DNA of 43,128 bases from Blastococcus sp. CT_GayMR20 (GTDB lineage Bacteria > Actinomycetota > Actinomycetes > Mycobacteriales > Geodermatophilaceae): contig NZ_SPQM01000023.1 in the NCBI RefSeq assembly GCF_004570345.1, forward strand, positions 1 to 43,128, in the 5' to 3' direction. Below are positions 8,785-19,578 of this stretch, piece after piece; position 1 is the stretch's first letter; each line of letters opens with the position of its first letter. Under the pieces are notes generated by a model. That model ran no database searches and was not told the DNA's origin. It was given only the letters and a program-made list of their open reading frames with translations. The position numbers and the translations under genes are program-made.

Positions 8785-8809
8785 CGCGTCGGTCTGCGAC
8801 CGACGCGCT
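8783..8809 (+). promoter_or_regulatory. Hairpin following the ilvB leader ORF
   Basis: AGCGCGTCGGT pairs perfectly with ACCGACGCGCT (11 bp) around the loop CTGCG. The 5' arm begins inside the leader stop codon, so a ribosome stalled on the Leu-Val-Val codons would cover it. It probably acts as the pause or switching helix. I could not find a clear alternative pairing that would form the antiterminator. Confidence 0.65.
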
Positions 8810-8810
8810 G

Positions 8811-8843
8811 ACCCCTCCGTGCCTGTGGCACGAGGGGTTTTTT
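8811..8843 (+). terminator. Intrinsic terminator of the ilvB attenuator
   Basis: ACCCCTC-GTGCC pairs with GGCAC-GAGGGGT around the loop TGT, with one bulged C at 8818. It is followed directly by six T (8838-8843). It lies between the leader ORF and ilvB, so it must be overridden for operon expression. Confidence 0.85.
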
Positions 8844-8889
8844 GTTGCCCGAACACCCGTCAGCCCAGCAAGGCCAGGAGAACGCCGAG

Positions 8890-12358
<3,469 letters not shown>

Positions 12359-12368
12359 TCGGCGACGA

Positions 12369-12407
12369 AGAGAGCCCCCGCGACCGATCCGGTGGCGGGG
12401 GCTCTCT
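12369..12407. terminator. Bidirectional hairpin between ilvC and membrane protein gene
   Basis: AGAGAGCCCCCGC pairs with GCGGGGGCTCTCT, a 13-bp perfect stem with a 13-nt loop. It lies between two converging genes. There is no long T run on either strand, so it may need Rho or act as a GC-rich terminator of the actinobacterial kind. Confidence 0.75.
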
Positions 12408-12424
12408 CGTGCGGCGGGGTGTGC

Positions 12425-12976
12425 TCAGTACGTGATGCCCCGCGAGGCGTAGAACTGCTTGGACTGCGGGTTGAGCAGCAGGAACACCACGATGCCGGGC
12501 AGGACGAAGCCCAGCAGGCCGCTCAGGATCGAGGCGCCCTCGATGACCGCCCAGATCGTGGTGAGCAGGTTGACGCCGATGGCGACGTAGCTGATCAGGA
12601 GCAGCAACCGCGGCGACTTGTCCTGGATCACCTGGATGCCGGCCCAGAGGAGCGCCGCCGAGACGGCGATGGACAGCAGCAGCAGCAGGCCGTAGACCGC
12701 ACCGAAGGCGAACGCCAGGCTCAGGGCGAGCAGGCCGAAGAGCAGCCCGAGGCCACCCCAGACGATGCCGATGATGCCGGCGGCGGTCACCATGCCCGGG
12801 CGCTGGCCGGGAGCTGCCGGCCCGCCGGAGTAGGCAGGCGCACTGCCGTACCCCTGCGGGCTCTGGACGCCGTACCCCTGGGCGGGCGGCGGAGGCGGAG
12901 CGCTCCAGCCGGGCTGTCCCTGCGGAGCACCCCCCTGGGGAAGGTTCGGGTCGGAACCGGGGGTGGGGCTGGACAT
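12425..12976 (-). CDS. Small membrane protein with Pro/Gly-rich N terminus
   Basis: A 183-residue protein of unknown function. Residues 1-60 are rich in Pro, Gly, Gln and Ser (for example APPPPPAQGYG). Four hydrophobic segments follow: AAGIIGIVWGGLGLLFGLLA, AFGAVYGLLLLLSIAVSAAL, RLLLLISYVAIGVNLLTTIW and LSGLLGFVLPGIVVFLLL. The C terminus ends NPQSKQFYASRGITY, a tail seen in actinobacterial DUF4190/DUF4064-like membrane proteins; that family link is tentative. AGGAGG is 7 nt upstream of the ATG, and a perfect 7-bp hairpin (TCCGCCA/TGGCGGA, 12998-13014) sits in the 5' region. It lies 106 bp downstream of a similar gene, which suggests duplication. Confidence 0.8.
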   Translation of the reverse strand: MSSPTPGSDPNLPQGGAPQGQPGWSAPPPPPAQGYGVQSPQGYGSAPAYSGGPAAPGQRPGMVTAAGIIGIVWGGLGLLFGLLALSLAFAFGAVYGLLLLLSIAVSAALLWAGIQVIQDKSPRLLLLISYVAIGVNLLTTIWAVIEGASILSGLLGFVLPGIVVFLLLNPQSKQFYASRGITY

Positions 12977-13082
12977 GCAGCTTCCTCCTAGTCGTCCTCC
13001 GCCACGCTGGCGGACCGGTGGCGGAGTGTAAGGCCCGTCACACCTATCCAGGAGGTGCGACGGCCCGATCGAGGTACAGCCG

Positions 13083-13829
13083 TTACCGGCCGCGCTGGGC
13101 GCGCTTCGCGGCGAAGAACTGCGCGGACGCCTTCATGGACAGCAGGACGACGATCGCCACGGCGGCCAGGAGCAGCAGCAGGTTGAACACGATGCCGCCG
13201 CCGCTGGTGGTGTCGTCGCCGAGGCTGCCGAGGAAGCCGATCAGGGTGAGGGCCAGGGCGATCGAGCCTCCGACCAGGAGCATCACCCGGCTGCGGCCGG
13301 ACAGCGCCCACACCGAGCCCCAGATCATGACCACCGTCCAGGCCAGGGCGATGATGCCGAAGACGATGAGCACGCCGCCGACCGCGCCGGCGATCGCACC
13401 GAAGCCGGGGATCTCGTCGTCCACGCTGTCGCCGGCACCGGAGGCCACCGCCCCCCCGATGATGGCGGCGAGGGAGACCAGGACGCCGAAGGCGCCGAAG
13501 ATGAAGCCGAGGACGGCGGCGGTGATGACGTGCGGCGGCTTGGCCGGCGCCGCGGACGTCCCGTACTGCCCGTAGGCCTGCCCGTACTGCTGCGGGTAGC
13601 CGGCCTGCTGCCCGTAGGCGGGCTGCTGGCCGTACTGGTCGCCGTAGGGCGCGGGCTGGGCGTACTGCTGCTGCCCGTACTGCTCCTGCCCGTACTGCGG
13701 CTGACCCGACGGGGGCTGGCCGTACTGGGGCTGCTGGCCGTACTGGGGCTGCTGTCCGTAGGCGGAGCTTCCCCCGCTCTGGCCGTAGGGGTCGGGCTCG
13801 GAACGACCCTGGTCGTCGGTCTGGCTCAT
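13083..13829 (-). CDS. Membrane protein with Tyr-Gly-Gln repeat N terminus
   Basis: A 248-residue protein of unknown function. Residues 1 to about 95 are a low-complexity region with ten Tyr-Gly-Gln triplets, often as PQYGQQ, and almost no charged residues after the first dozen. Four hydrophobic segments follow: TAAVLGFIFGAFGVLVSLAA, AIAGAVGGVLIVFGIIALAW, RVMLLVGGSIALALTLIGFL and IVFNLLLLLAAVAIVVLL. The short basic tail ends AKRAQRGR. The same two-part design occurs in the next gene (12425-12976). ATG at 13829 has GGAGGAG upstream. It is divergent from serA across 138 bp. The disordered-type tail is probably cytoplasmic and may mediate self-association; that is inference. Confidence 0.82.
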   Translation of the reverse strand: MSQTDDQGRSEPDPYGQSGGSSAYGQQPQYGQQPQYGQPPSGQPQYGQEQYGQQQYAQPAPYGDQYGQQPAYGQQAGYPQQYGQAYGQYGTSAAPAKPPHVITAAVLGFIFGAFGVLVSLAAIIGGAVASGAGDSVDDEIPGFGAIAGAVGGVLIVFGIIALAWTVVMIWGSVWALSGRSRVMLLVGGSIALALTLIGFLGSLGDDTTSGGGIVFNLLLLLAAVAIVVLLSMKASAQFFAAKRAQRGR

Positions 13830-13934
13830 GATCTCCTCCGTCGGCGCCGGTGGTCCCGACTGTCTCCAGCGGTCAGGATGTCGGTGCGGCCGACCGCGCA
13901 CAAGGACGTGACCCCCGGACGGGTGCGGTGTCGT

Positions 13935-13947
13935 CCCACTGTGTGGG
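13935..13947. promoter_or_regulatory. Short palindrome upstream of serA
   Basis: CCCAC-TGT-GTGGG is a 5-bp inverted repeat with a 3-bp spacer. It lies 6 bp before the TAGGCT hexamer of serA, in the -35 region, so it could be an operator or replace a -35 element. It is short enough to be chance. Confidence 0.25.
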
Positions 13948-13953
13948 CGCTCC

Positions 13954-13959
13954 TAGGCT
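13954..13959 (+). promoter_or_regulatory. -10-like hexamer TAGGCT of serA
   Basis: TAGGCT ends 8 bp before the GTG start at 13968 and no ribosome-binding site is present, which fits a leaderless transcript. Confidence 0.5.
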
Positions 13960-13967
13960 GTCGCCCT

Positions 13968-15569
13968 GTGACCACGTCCCCGCCCGTCGTCCTGATCGCC
14001 GAAGAGCTGGCCCCCAGCGTGCTGGAGGTGCTCGGGAGCGACGTCGAGATCCGGCACGTCGACGGCGCCGACCGGGCCGCGCTCCTGCCGGCGCTCGCCG
14101 ACGCGGCGGCGGTGATGATCCGCAGCGCCACGCAGATCGACGCCGAGGCGCTGTCGGCCGCGCCCAACCTCAAGGTGGTCGCCCGTGCCGGGATCGGGCT
14201 GGACAACGTCGACGTCGCCGCCGCGACCGAGCGCGGCGTCATGGTGGTGAACGCGCCCACCTCGAACATCGTCAGCGCCGCCGAGCACGCCGTGGCGCTG
14301 CTGCTGGCGGCCGCCCGCCAGATCCCGGCCGCCGACGCGTCACTGCGCGAGGGCGCGTGGAAGCGGTCGAAGTTCATGGGCGTCGAGGTCACCGACAAGA
14401 CCGTCGGCGTCGTCGGCCTGGGCCGCATCGGCATCCTCGTCGCGCAGCGGCTGGCCGCGTTCGGCGTCACCCTGATCGCCTACGACCCCTACATCCAGCC
14501 CGGCCGCGCCGCCCAGCTCGGGGTCCGGCTGGTCCCGCTCGAGGAGCTGCTCCGCGAGGCGGACTTCATCACGATCCACCTGCCCAAGACGCCGGAGACC
14601 GTGGGCCTCATCGGTGCCGCGGAGCTGGCCACGACGAAGCGTGGCGTGATCATCGTCAACGCCGCCCGGGGTGGGCTGGTCGACGAGCAGGCGCTGGCGG
14701 ACGCGCTGAAGTCGGGCCAGGTCGGCGCCGCGGGCATCGACGTGTACGCCAAGGAGCCCACCACCGACAGCCCGCTGTTCGGGCTGCCCAACACCGTGGT
14801 CACCCCGCACCTCGGCGCCTCCACCACCGAGGCGCAGGACAAGGCCGGCACCGCCGTGGCGCGGTCGGTGCGCCTGGCGCTGCAGGGCGAGTTCGTACCC
14901 GACGCGGTCAACGTCCAGGCCGGTGGCGTGGTCGCCGAGGACGTCCGGCCCGGCCTGCCCCTGGGCGAGAAGCTCGGCCGGGTCTTCACCGCGGTCGCCG
15001 GTGGCCTGGCCCAGTCGGTCACCGTCGAGGTGCGCGGCAAGATCGCCGAGTTCGACGTGTCGGTCGTGCAGCTCGCCGTCCTGAAGGGCGTGTTCTCCGA
15101 CGTCGTCGAGGAGCAGGTGACCTACGTGAACGCGCCGCTCCTGGCCGAGCAGCGCGGCCTGGAGGTCGCGCTGTCCAGCGATGTGGAGAGCCCCGATTAC
15201 CGCAACCTGATCACCGTGCGCGGCGCGATGGCCGACGGCACGCAGGTCACCGTCTCCGGCACGCTGTTCGGCAAGAACCAGGTGCCGAAGCTGACCGAGG
15301 TGAACGGGTTCGACATCGACCTCGACCTGTCGGGCTACCTGCTCTTCTTCATCTACACCGACCGTCCCGGCGTCGTGGGCACCGTCGGCGCGGCGCTCGG
15401 CGAGGCCACGATCAACATCGCTGGGGCGCAGGTCAGCCGCACCACGCGCGGCGGCGAGGCCCTGATGGCGGTCACCGTCGACAGCCCGGTACCCGCGGAG
15501 CTGCTCGAGGACATCGCCGGCCGGATCGGTGCCCGCGAGGCCCGGTCCGCAGACATCACCCCCGTCTGA
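13968..15569 (+). CDS. serA: D-3-phosphoglycerate dehydrogenase
   Basis: First enzyme of the phosphorylated serine pathway: oxidises 3-phosphoglycerate to 3-phosphohydroxypyruvate with NAD. The 533-residue length is that of the long, mycobacterial-type SerA. The order is substrate-binding domain, nucleotide-binding domain (GLGRIG at 150-155), then substrate-binding lid. The catalytic residues are Arg234 (NAARGG), Glu263 (YAKEP) and His281 (TPHLGAST). An allosteric-substrate-binding domain spans about 320-450, and a C-terminal ACT domain ([20 protein letters not shown]) should bind serine for feedback inhibition. GTG at 13968 starts [17 protein letters not shown], aligned with the family start. 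Followed after 16 bp by leuB. Confidence 0.97.
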   Translation: MTTSPPVVLIAEELAPSVLEVLGSDVEIRHVDGADRAALLPALADAAAVMIRSATQIDAEALSAAPNLKVVARAGIGLDNVDVAAATERGVMVVNAPTSNIVSAAEHAVALLLAAARQIPAADASLREGAWKRSKFMGVEVTDKTVGVVGLGRIGILVAQRLAAFGVTLIAYDPYIQPGRAAQLGVRLVPLEELLREADFITIHLPKTPETVGLIGAAELATTKRGVIIVNAARGGLVDEQALADALKSGQVGAAGIDVYAKEPTTDSPLFGLPNTVVTPHLGASTTEAQDKAGTAVARSVRLALQGEFVPDAVNVQAGGVVAEDVRPGLPLGEKLGRVFTAVAGGLAQSVTVEVRGKIAEFDVSVVQLAVLKGVFSDVVEEQVTYVNAPLLAEQRGLEVALSSDVESPDYRNLITVRGAMADGTQVTVSGTLFGKNQVPKLTEVNGFDIDLDLSGYLLFFIYTDRPGVVGTVGAALGEATINIAGAQVSRTTRGGEALMAVTVDSPVPAELLEDIAGRIGAREARSADITPV

Positions 15570-15571
15570 CC

Positions 15572-15577
15572 TAGGGT
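15572..15577 (+). promoter_or_regulatory. -10-like hexamer TAGGGT before leuB
   Basis: TAGGGT lies in the 16-bp serA-leuB gap and ends 8 bp before the leuB ATG, the same spacing as for serA and ilvD. No ribosome-binding site is visible, so leuB may have its own leaderless transcript besides read-through from serA. Confidence 0.4.
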
Positions 15578-15585
15578 CGGCAGCC

Positions 15586-16608
15586 ATGCGCCTGGCAGTG
15601 ATCCCTGGAGACGGCATCGGCCCCGAGGTGGTCGACGAGGCCCTGAAGGTCCTCCGCGAGGTGGCACCCGACATCGAGAGCACCTCCTACGACCTCGGTG
15701 CGTCCCGCTGGCAGCGCACGGGCGAGCTGCTGCCCGACGCCGTGCTCGAGGAGCTGCGCGAGCACGACGCGATCCTGCTCGGCGCCGTCGGTGACCCCGG
15801 CGTCCCGCCGGGGATCCTCGAGCGCGGGCTGCTGCTGCGGTTGCGCTTCGAGCTCGACCACCACGTCAACCTGCGGCCGGCGCGGCTGTTCGACGGCGTG
15901 GCGAGCCCGCTGGCCGCTCCGGGTGCGATCGACATGCTGTGCATCCGCGAGGGGACCGAGGGCCCCTACGTCGGCAATGGAGGCGTCCTCCGGAAGGACA
16001 CCCCGCACGAGGTCGCGACCGAGGTCTCGCTCAACACCGCGTTCGGCGTCGAGCGCGTGGTCCGGTACGCGTTCGAGCGGGCGGTGGTCCGCCCGCGCAA
16101 GCACCTCACGCTGATCCACAAGACCAACGTGCTCACCCACGCGGGCGGGCTCTGGTCGCGCACGGTCGAGGAGGTGGCCGCGGAGTTCCCCGAGGTCACC
16201 GTCGCCTACCAGCACGTCGACGCCGCCTCGATGTTCTTCATCACCGACCCGGGCCGCTACGACGTCATCGTCACCGACAACCTGTTCGGCGACATCGTCA
16301 CCGACATCGCCGCCGCGGTGACCGGTGGCATCGGGCTGGCCGCGAGCGGCAACCTCGACGTGTCGGGCACCAACCCGAGCATGTTCGAGCCGGTGCACGG
16401 CTCGGCGCCCGACATCGCCGGTCAGGGCGTCGCCGACCCGACGGCCGCCGTCCTCTCGGTCGGCCTGCTGCTCGACCACCTGGGCCGCACCGACCAGGCG
16501 AAGAAGGTCAACGCCGCGGTCGCCTTCGACCTCTCCACGCGTTCCCCGCAGGGCCCGATCCGGACGTCGGACGTCGGCGACCGGCTCGCCGCCCTCGCCA
16601 GCGGCTAG
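15586..16608 (+). CDS. leuB: 3-isopropylmalate dehydrogenase
   Basis: NAD-dependent oxidative decarboxylation of 3-isopropylmalate in leucine synthesis; LeuB homologues also act on 3-methylmalate in the citramalate route to isoleucine, relevant because cimA lies just downstream. It has 340 residues, the short actinobacterial form. Motifs are [14 protein letters not shown] at the N terminus, [15 protein letters not shown] (substrate arginines), the [11 protein letters not shown] metal site with Asp231, Asp236 and Asp240, and [14 protein letters not shown] for the nucleotide. The ATG at 15586 is the only reasonable start. It converges on a small unknown gene whose stop is 3 bp away. leuC and leuD are not in the window. 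Confidence 0.98.
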   Translation: MRLAVIPGDGIGPEVVDEALKVLREVAPDIESTSYDLGASRWQRTGELLPDAVLEELREHDAILLGAVGDPGVPPGILERGLLLRLRFELDHHVNLRPARLFDGVASPLAAPGAIDMLCIREGTEGPYVGNGGVLRKDTPHEVATEVSLNTAFGVERVVRYAFERAVVRPRKHLTLIHKTNVLTHAGGLWSRTVEEVAAEFPEVTVAYQHVDAASMFFITDPGRYDVIVTDNLFGDIVTDIAAAVTGGIGLAASGNLDVSGTNPSMFEPVHGSAPDIAGQGVADPTAAVLSVGLLLDHLGRTDQAKKVNAAVAFDLSTRSPQGPIRTSDVGDRLAALASG

Positions 16609-16611
16609 GGC

Positions 16612-17010
16612 TCACGCGGGCGGCTCCGCCCGCAGCAGGTCGCCGACCGGCACCGGCAGCGTCGCCTGCCCGCCGAGCTCTGCGGGCTCCGGCCACTCCG
16701 GGCGGACCCGGCAGCCGGTGGGGGAGGCCTCCACGAGGACGACGGGCCGCCAGCCCCACCCGGGCTCGGGCTCGCCCGCGTCGGTGACACCGCGGGGGAG
16801 CGGGTCGGGCAGCCGGCACCACCACCGGCGGTCGAGCACCGCGAGTCCCCGGGAGCGGAGCAGTGCGGTCGCATCGGCCTCTGTCCGCGCGGCGCCGAGC
16901 GGCGTCCCGACGAGGGTGACCGGCACGACGAGGTCGCCGTCGGGGACCACGTAGCCGACGGACTCCCCGTCGTCCGGCCGGCGGACGACGTCCCATCCCG
17001 TGGTGAGCAC
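16612..17010 (-). CDS. Hypothetical protein
   Basis: A 132-residue soluble protein that I do not recognise. It is acidic and Pro-, Trp- and Val-rich, with no signal peptide, membrane segment or repeat. The N-terminal third reads like beta strands (GYVVPDGDLVVPVTLVGTPL), a helix AARTEADATALLRSRG follows, then WWCRLPDPL and WRPVVLVEASP. Codon use at high GC matches its neighbours, which supports a real gene. The GTG start at 17010 has a -10-like TACCCA 6 bp upstream. It lies between leuB (converging) and the cimA leader (diverging). The context may be fortuitous. Confidence 0.6.
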   Translation of the reverse strand: MLTTGWDVVRRPDDGESVGYVVPDGDLVVPVTLVGTPLGAARTEADATALLRSRGLAVLDRRWWCRLPDPLPRGVTDAGEPEPGWGWRPVVLVEASPTGCRVRPEWPEPAELGGQATLPVPVGDLLRAEPPA

Positions 17011-17090
17011 CGGAGGTGGGTACCAGGCGCAGCCACCGTCCGTCGCCTGATTTGTGCGACGCGGGTGACATCGGCGGGCGCTGTCCGTGG

Positions 17091-17096
17091 TTTACT
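17091..17096 (+). promoter_or_regulatory. -10-like hexamer TTTACT of cimA leader
   Basis: TTTACT ends 8 bp before the ATG of the leader ORF at 17105, in a locally AT-richer patch, matching the leaderless spacing seen elsewhere here. Confidence 0.45.
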
Positions 17097-17104
17097 CGTC
17101 GGCG

Positions 17105-17137
17105 ATGTACCGCACCGGCACGATCATTCTCAGCTAG
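17105..17137 (+). CDS. cimA leader peptide (Ile-Ile-Leu attenuator uORF)
   Basis: A ten-codon ORF, MYRTGTIILS, ending in TAG. It carries the consecutive codons Ile-Ile-Leu (ATC ATT CTC) three codons before the end. It is followed within 30 bp by an intrinsic terminator and then by citramalate synthase, an isoleucine-pathway gene. Leader codons, terminator and downstream enzyme all point to the same end product, which supports ribosome-mediated attenuation sensing isoleucine. No ribosome-binding site precedes the ATG, so leaderless translation is likely. Confidence 0.75.
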   Translation: MYRTGTIILS

Positions 17138-17164
17138 CGCGCAGTCACCTCCCGACCGCGCGCA
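17137..17164 (+). promoter_or_regulatory. Alternative-structure segment of cimA attenuator
   Basis: GCGCGC (17137-17142) can pair with GCGCGC (17158-17163). The loop contains ACCTCCCG (17147-17154), an exact copy of ACCTCCCG (17166-17173), the 5' arm of the terminator. Both copies can pair with the single CGGGGGGT (17178-17185), so the upstream copy could act as an antiterminator by competition. Confidence 0.6.
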
Positions 17165-17191
17165 GACCTCCCGTTCCCGGGGGGTCTTTTT
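17165..17191 (+). terminator. Intrinsic terminator of the cimA attenuator
   Basis: GACCTCCCG pairs with CGGGGGGTC (9 bp, one G-T wobble) around loop TTCC, followed directly by five T. It lies 43 bp before the cimA start and after the leader ORF, as in an attenuator. Confidence 0.85.
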
Positions 17192-17233
17192 CGTGTGCGG
17201 AGGGGTGCCGCCGATGAGCACCAGGAGTTCCGC

Positions 17234-18820
17234 GTGAGCACCGATCTCGATTTCCACGTCTTCGACACCACCCTGCGCGACGGGGCGCAGCGCGAGGGCG
17301 TCAGCTACTCCGTCGCCGACAAGCTCGCCGTCGCGCGGCTCATGGACGAGATCGGGGTCGGGTTCATCGAGGGTGGCTGGCCCGGGGCGCTGCCGAAGGA
17401 CACCGAGTTCTTCGCCCGCGCCCGCACCGAGCTCAAGCTCCGGCACGCGCAGCTGGTCGCCTTCGGGGCCACCCGCAAGGCCGGCGTCCGCGTGGAGGAC
17501 GACCCGCAGGTGCGCGCGCTGCTCGACGCCGAGACGCCGGTGGTCTGCCTGGTCGCCAAGTCCGACGTCCGGCACGTGCGTGAGGCCCTGCGGACGACGC
17601 TCGAGGAGAACCTCGCGATGGTCGCCGACACGGTCGCCTTCTTCGTCTCGCACGGACGCCGGGTGTTCCTCGACTGCGAGCACTTCTTCGACGGCTACGC
17701 GCACGACCGGGACTACGGCGTGCAGGTGCTGGAGACCGCGTTCGCGGCGGGCGCCGAGGTCGGGGTCATGTGCGACACGAACGGCGGCATGCTGCCGATG
17801 GGCGTGGGCCGGGTGGTCGCCGAGGTGCGGGCCCGCACGTCCGGCAAGCTCGGCATCCACTGCCAGGACGACACGGGATGCGCCGTGGCCAACTCCCTCG
17901 CCGCCGTCGAGGCCGGGGTGACCCATGTGCAGGGGACCGCGAACGGCTACGGCGAGCGGGCGGGCAACGCCGACACGTTCGCGCTGGTCGGGAACCTGGT
18001 GACCAAGATGGGGCTCCCCGTCGTGCCGACCGAGTGCCTGCCCGAGCTGCAGCGGGTCAGCCACGCCATCGCCGAGCTCGCCAACATCGCGCCGGACGAG
18101 CACCAGCCGTTCGTCGGCGCCTCGGCCTTCGCGCACAAGGCCGGCCTGCACGCCAGTGCCATCAAGGTCAGCCCCGAGCTGTACAACCACCTCGACCCGG
18201 CGGTGGTGGGCAACGACATGCGCATCCTCGTCACCGAGATGGCCGGGCGGGCGTCGATCGAGCTCAAGGGCCGGGAGCTCGGCGTCGACCTCGCGGGGCA
18301 GGGCGACGCGATCAGCCGCGTCGTCGACCAGGTCAAGGTGCTCGAGGCCGACGGCTGGTCCTTCGAGGCCGCCGATGCCTCCTTCGAGCTGCTGCTGCGC
18401 GCGCAGCTGCCGGACGCCCCGAAGCCGCTCTTCGAGCTGGAGAGCTACAAGACCTCCGTCGAGCACTGGGGCAACGGCGTCGTCGTCAGCGAGGCGACGG
18501 TCAAGGTGCATGTCGACGGGGAGCGCATCATCACCACGGCGGAGGGCAACGGCCCGGTCAACGCCCTCGACAACGCGCTGCGCCAGGCGCTGGTCAGCCG
18601 GCACCCGCAGCTGGCCGAGGTCTCCCTGGCCGACTACAAGGTCCGCATCCTCGGCTGGAAGGGCGGCACCAGCGCCACCACCCGGGTCCTGATCAGCACG
18701 ACCGACGGCGTGGGGGAGTGGACCACCGTCGGCGTCCACGACAACATCGTCGAGGCCTCCTGGCACGCCCTGGTCGACGCGCTGACCTACGCCGTGCTGC
18801 GACGTCCCGGCCAGGGCTGA
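17234..18820 (+). CDS. cimA: (R)-citramalate synthase
   Basis: Condenses pyruvate with acetyl-CoA to citramalate, opening a threonine-independent route to 2-oxobutanoate and isoleucine. The 528-residue length and order (TIM barrel, then LeuA-type dimer/allosteric domain from about 400) fit the CimA/2-isopropylmalate synthase family, and the overall sequence looks like the citramalate branch. DTTLRDGAQREGV (11-23) supplies the catalytic Arg-Asp. The metal motif, usually HxHND, reads HCQDD at 209-213, so Gln replaces the second His. GTG at 17234 has AGGAG 6 nt upstream. A seven-codon ORF from ATG 17214 ends at 17237, overlapping this start and suggesting coupling. An alternative is a divergent 2-isopropylmalate synthase. 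Confidence 0.93.
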   Translation: MSTDLDFHVFDTTLRDGAQREGVSYSVADKLAVARLMDEIGVGFIEGGWPGALPKDTEFFARARTELKLRHAQLVAFGATRKAGVRVEDDPQVRALLDAETPVVCLVAKSDVRHVREALRTTLEENLAMVADTVAFFVSHGRRVFLDCEHFFDGYAHDRDYGVQVLETAFAAGAEVGVMCDTNGGMLPMGVGRVVAEVRARTSGKLGIHCQDDTGCAVANSLAAVEAGVTHVQGTANGYGERAGNADTFALVGNLVTKMGLPVVPTECLPELQRVSHAIAELANIAPDEHQPFVGASAFAHKAGLHASAIKVSPELYNHLDPAVVGNDMRILVTEMAGRASIELKGRELGVDLAGQGDAISRVVDQVKVLEADGWSFEAADASFELLLRAQLPDAPKPLFELESYKTSVEHWGNGVVVSEATVKVHVDGERIITTAEGNGPVNALDNALRQALVSRHPQLAEVSLADYKVRILGWKGGTSATTRVLISTTDGVGEWTTVGVHDNIVEASWHALVDALTYAVLRRPGQG

Positions 18821-18835
18821 GCCGAGGTCTCAGCC
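18815..18835. terminator. Hairpin between cimA and ABM gene
   Basis: GGCTGAG pairs with CTCAGCC (7 bp, 7-nt loop) across both stop codons of the converging genes, 9 bp apart. There is no T run, so termination is possible but weakly supported. Confidence 0.4.
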
Positions 18836-19159
18836 GCGCGGCTGGATCTCGCCCATCGGACCCCAGCCGGGGACGTCCGGCGCGTCGACGTAGATGATCT
18901 GCGGCTGCGCGGCCACGAGGACCGGCGCGCGCTCGACGAAGTCCTTGAACGCCTGGGTGCCCACGTGCGCCGCGCCGGCGTCGGAGTCCCGGAAGCCCTC
19001 GACGCAGACGTAGGTGTCCGGCTCGTCGAGGCTCTTCGACCATTCGAAGAAGAGGCTGCCCTCCTCGGCGCTGACCGCACGGGCGTAGTCGGCGGCCAGC
19101 GCGGACCACTCCTCGGCACGCTCGGGGCGGACGGGGATCTTGACGACGATCAGGATCAA
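18830..19159 (-). CDS. ABM-domain (antibiotic biosynthesis monooxygenase-like) protein
   Basis: A 109-residue ferredoxin-like alpha/beta protein of the ABM/YgiN family: ILIVVKIPVRPERAEEWSAL at the start, EEGSLFFEWSKSLDEPDTYV in the middle and HVGTQAFKDFVER near the end. Members are small cofactor-poor oxygenases or quinol-related enzymes; the substrate is unknown here. The start is TTG at 19159, unusual but supported by AAGGAG 5 nt upstream, which overlaps the end of the VOC gene stop. It lies 10 bp downstream of that gene, so the two are co-transcribed and probably coupled. Confidence 0.85.
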   Translation of the reverse strand: MILIVVKIPVRPERAEEWSALAADYARAVSAEEGSLFFEWSKSLDEPDTYVCVEGFRDSDAGAAHVGTQAFKDFVERAPVLVAAQPQIIYVDAPDVPGWGPMGEIQPRG

Positions 19160-19169
19160 AGGAGCTCCT

Positions 19170-19547
19170 TCACAGCGGGTCGAGGCGGCGCTTGAGCAGG
19201 CAGAACTCGTTGCCCTCCGGGTCGGCGAGCACGTGCCAGCCTTCATCACCCGTCTGCCCGACGTCCGCAGGGGTGGCGCCGAGCTCCAACAGCCGCTGCA
19301 GCTCGGCGTCCTGGTCGCGGTCGGTCGGATTGACGTCGATGTGCAGCCGGAGCTTGCCGGGCGTCGGGTCGGGGACCCGTCCGAAGACGATCGTGGGTGC
19401 CGCCCCACCGAAGCCGGCCTCGGGGCCGATCTCGACCTCGCCCTCCTCGCGGGAGAGGACCTCGTAGTCGAGGACGGCCGCCCAGAATGCGGCCAGTGCC
19501 TCGGGGTCGCGGCAGTCGACGACGATCTCGGAGAAGCGGCAGGCCAT
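19170..19547 (-). CDS. VOC-superfamily (glyoxalase-like) protein
   Basis: A 125-residue single-repeat protein of the vicinal-oxygen-chelate fold, glyoxalase-like type: SEIVVDCRDPEALAAFW at the N terminus, LRLHIDVNPTDRDQDAE in the middle and HVLADPEGNEFCLL near the C terminus. Functions range from lyases to antibiotic-binding proteins; none can be assigned. The ATG at 19547 has TACCGT (19554-19559, minus strand) 6 bp upstream and no ribosome-binding site, consistent with a leaderless start. Divergent from the FAH-family gene across 44 bp; first gene of a two-gene unit with the ABM protein. Confidence 0.9.
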   Translation of the reverse strand: MACRFSEIVVDCRDPEALAAFWAAVLDYEVLSREEGEVEIGPEAGFGGAAPTIVFGRVPDPTPGKLRLHIDVNPTDRDQDAELQRLLELGATPADVGQTGDEGWHVLADPEGNEFCLLKRRLDPL

Positions 19548-19578
19548 GAGGGCACGGTAGGCAGGAATCGCACCCGAC

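Larger units (their letters stand above)
8574..8889 (+). promoter_or_regulatory. ilvB upstream regulatory region
   Basis: This 316-bp interval has no large gene. In order it holds an 18-bp perfect palindrome (8657-8674), a possible promoter (8692-8721), a leader ORF (8728-8784), a GC-rich hairpin (8783-8809), an intrinsic terminator (8811-8843) and the ilvB ribosome-binding site AGGAG (8876-8880). Together they suggest initiation control plus attenuation. Nothing is seen at 8574-8656 beyond GC-rich sequence. Confidence 0.75.

Noticed and set aside
13560..13760. CRISPR-like or tandem DNA repeat
   Set aside because: The regular pattern is the codon-level repeat of Tyr-Gly-Gln in a membrane protein; units are short, irregular and in frame.
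17214..17237. ATG 17214 as the cimA start
   Set aside because: It is out of frame with cimA and stops after seven codons. GTG 17234 has AGGAG at good spacing and begins the conserved barrel.
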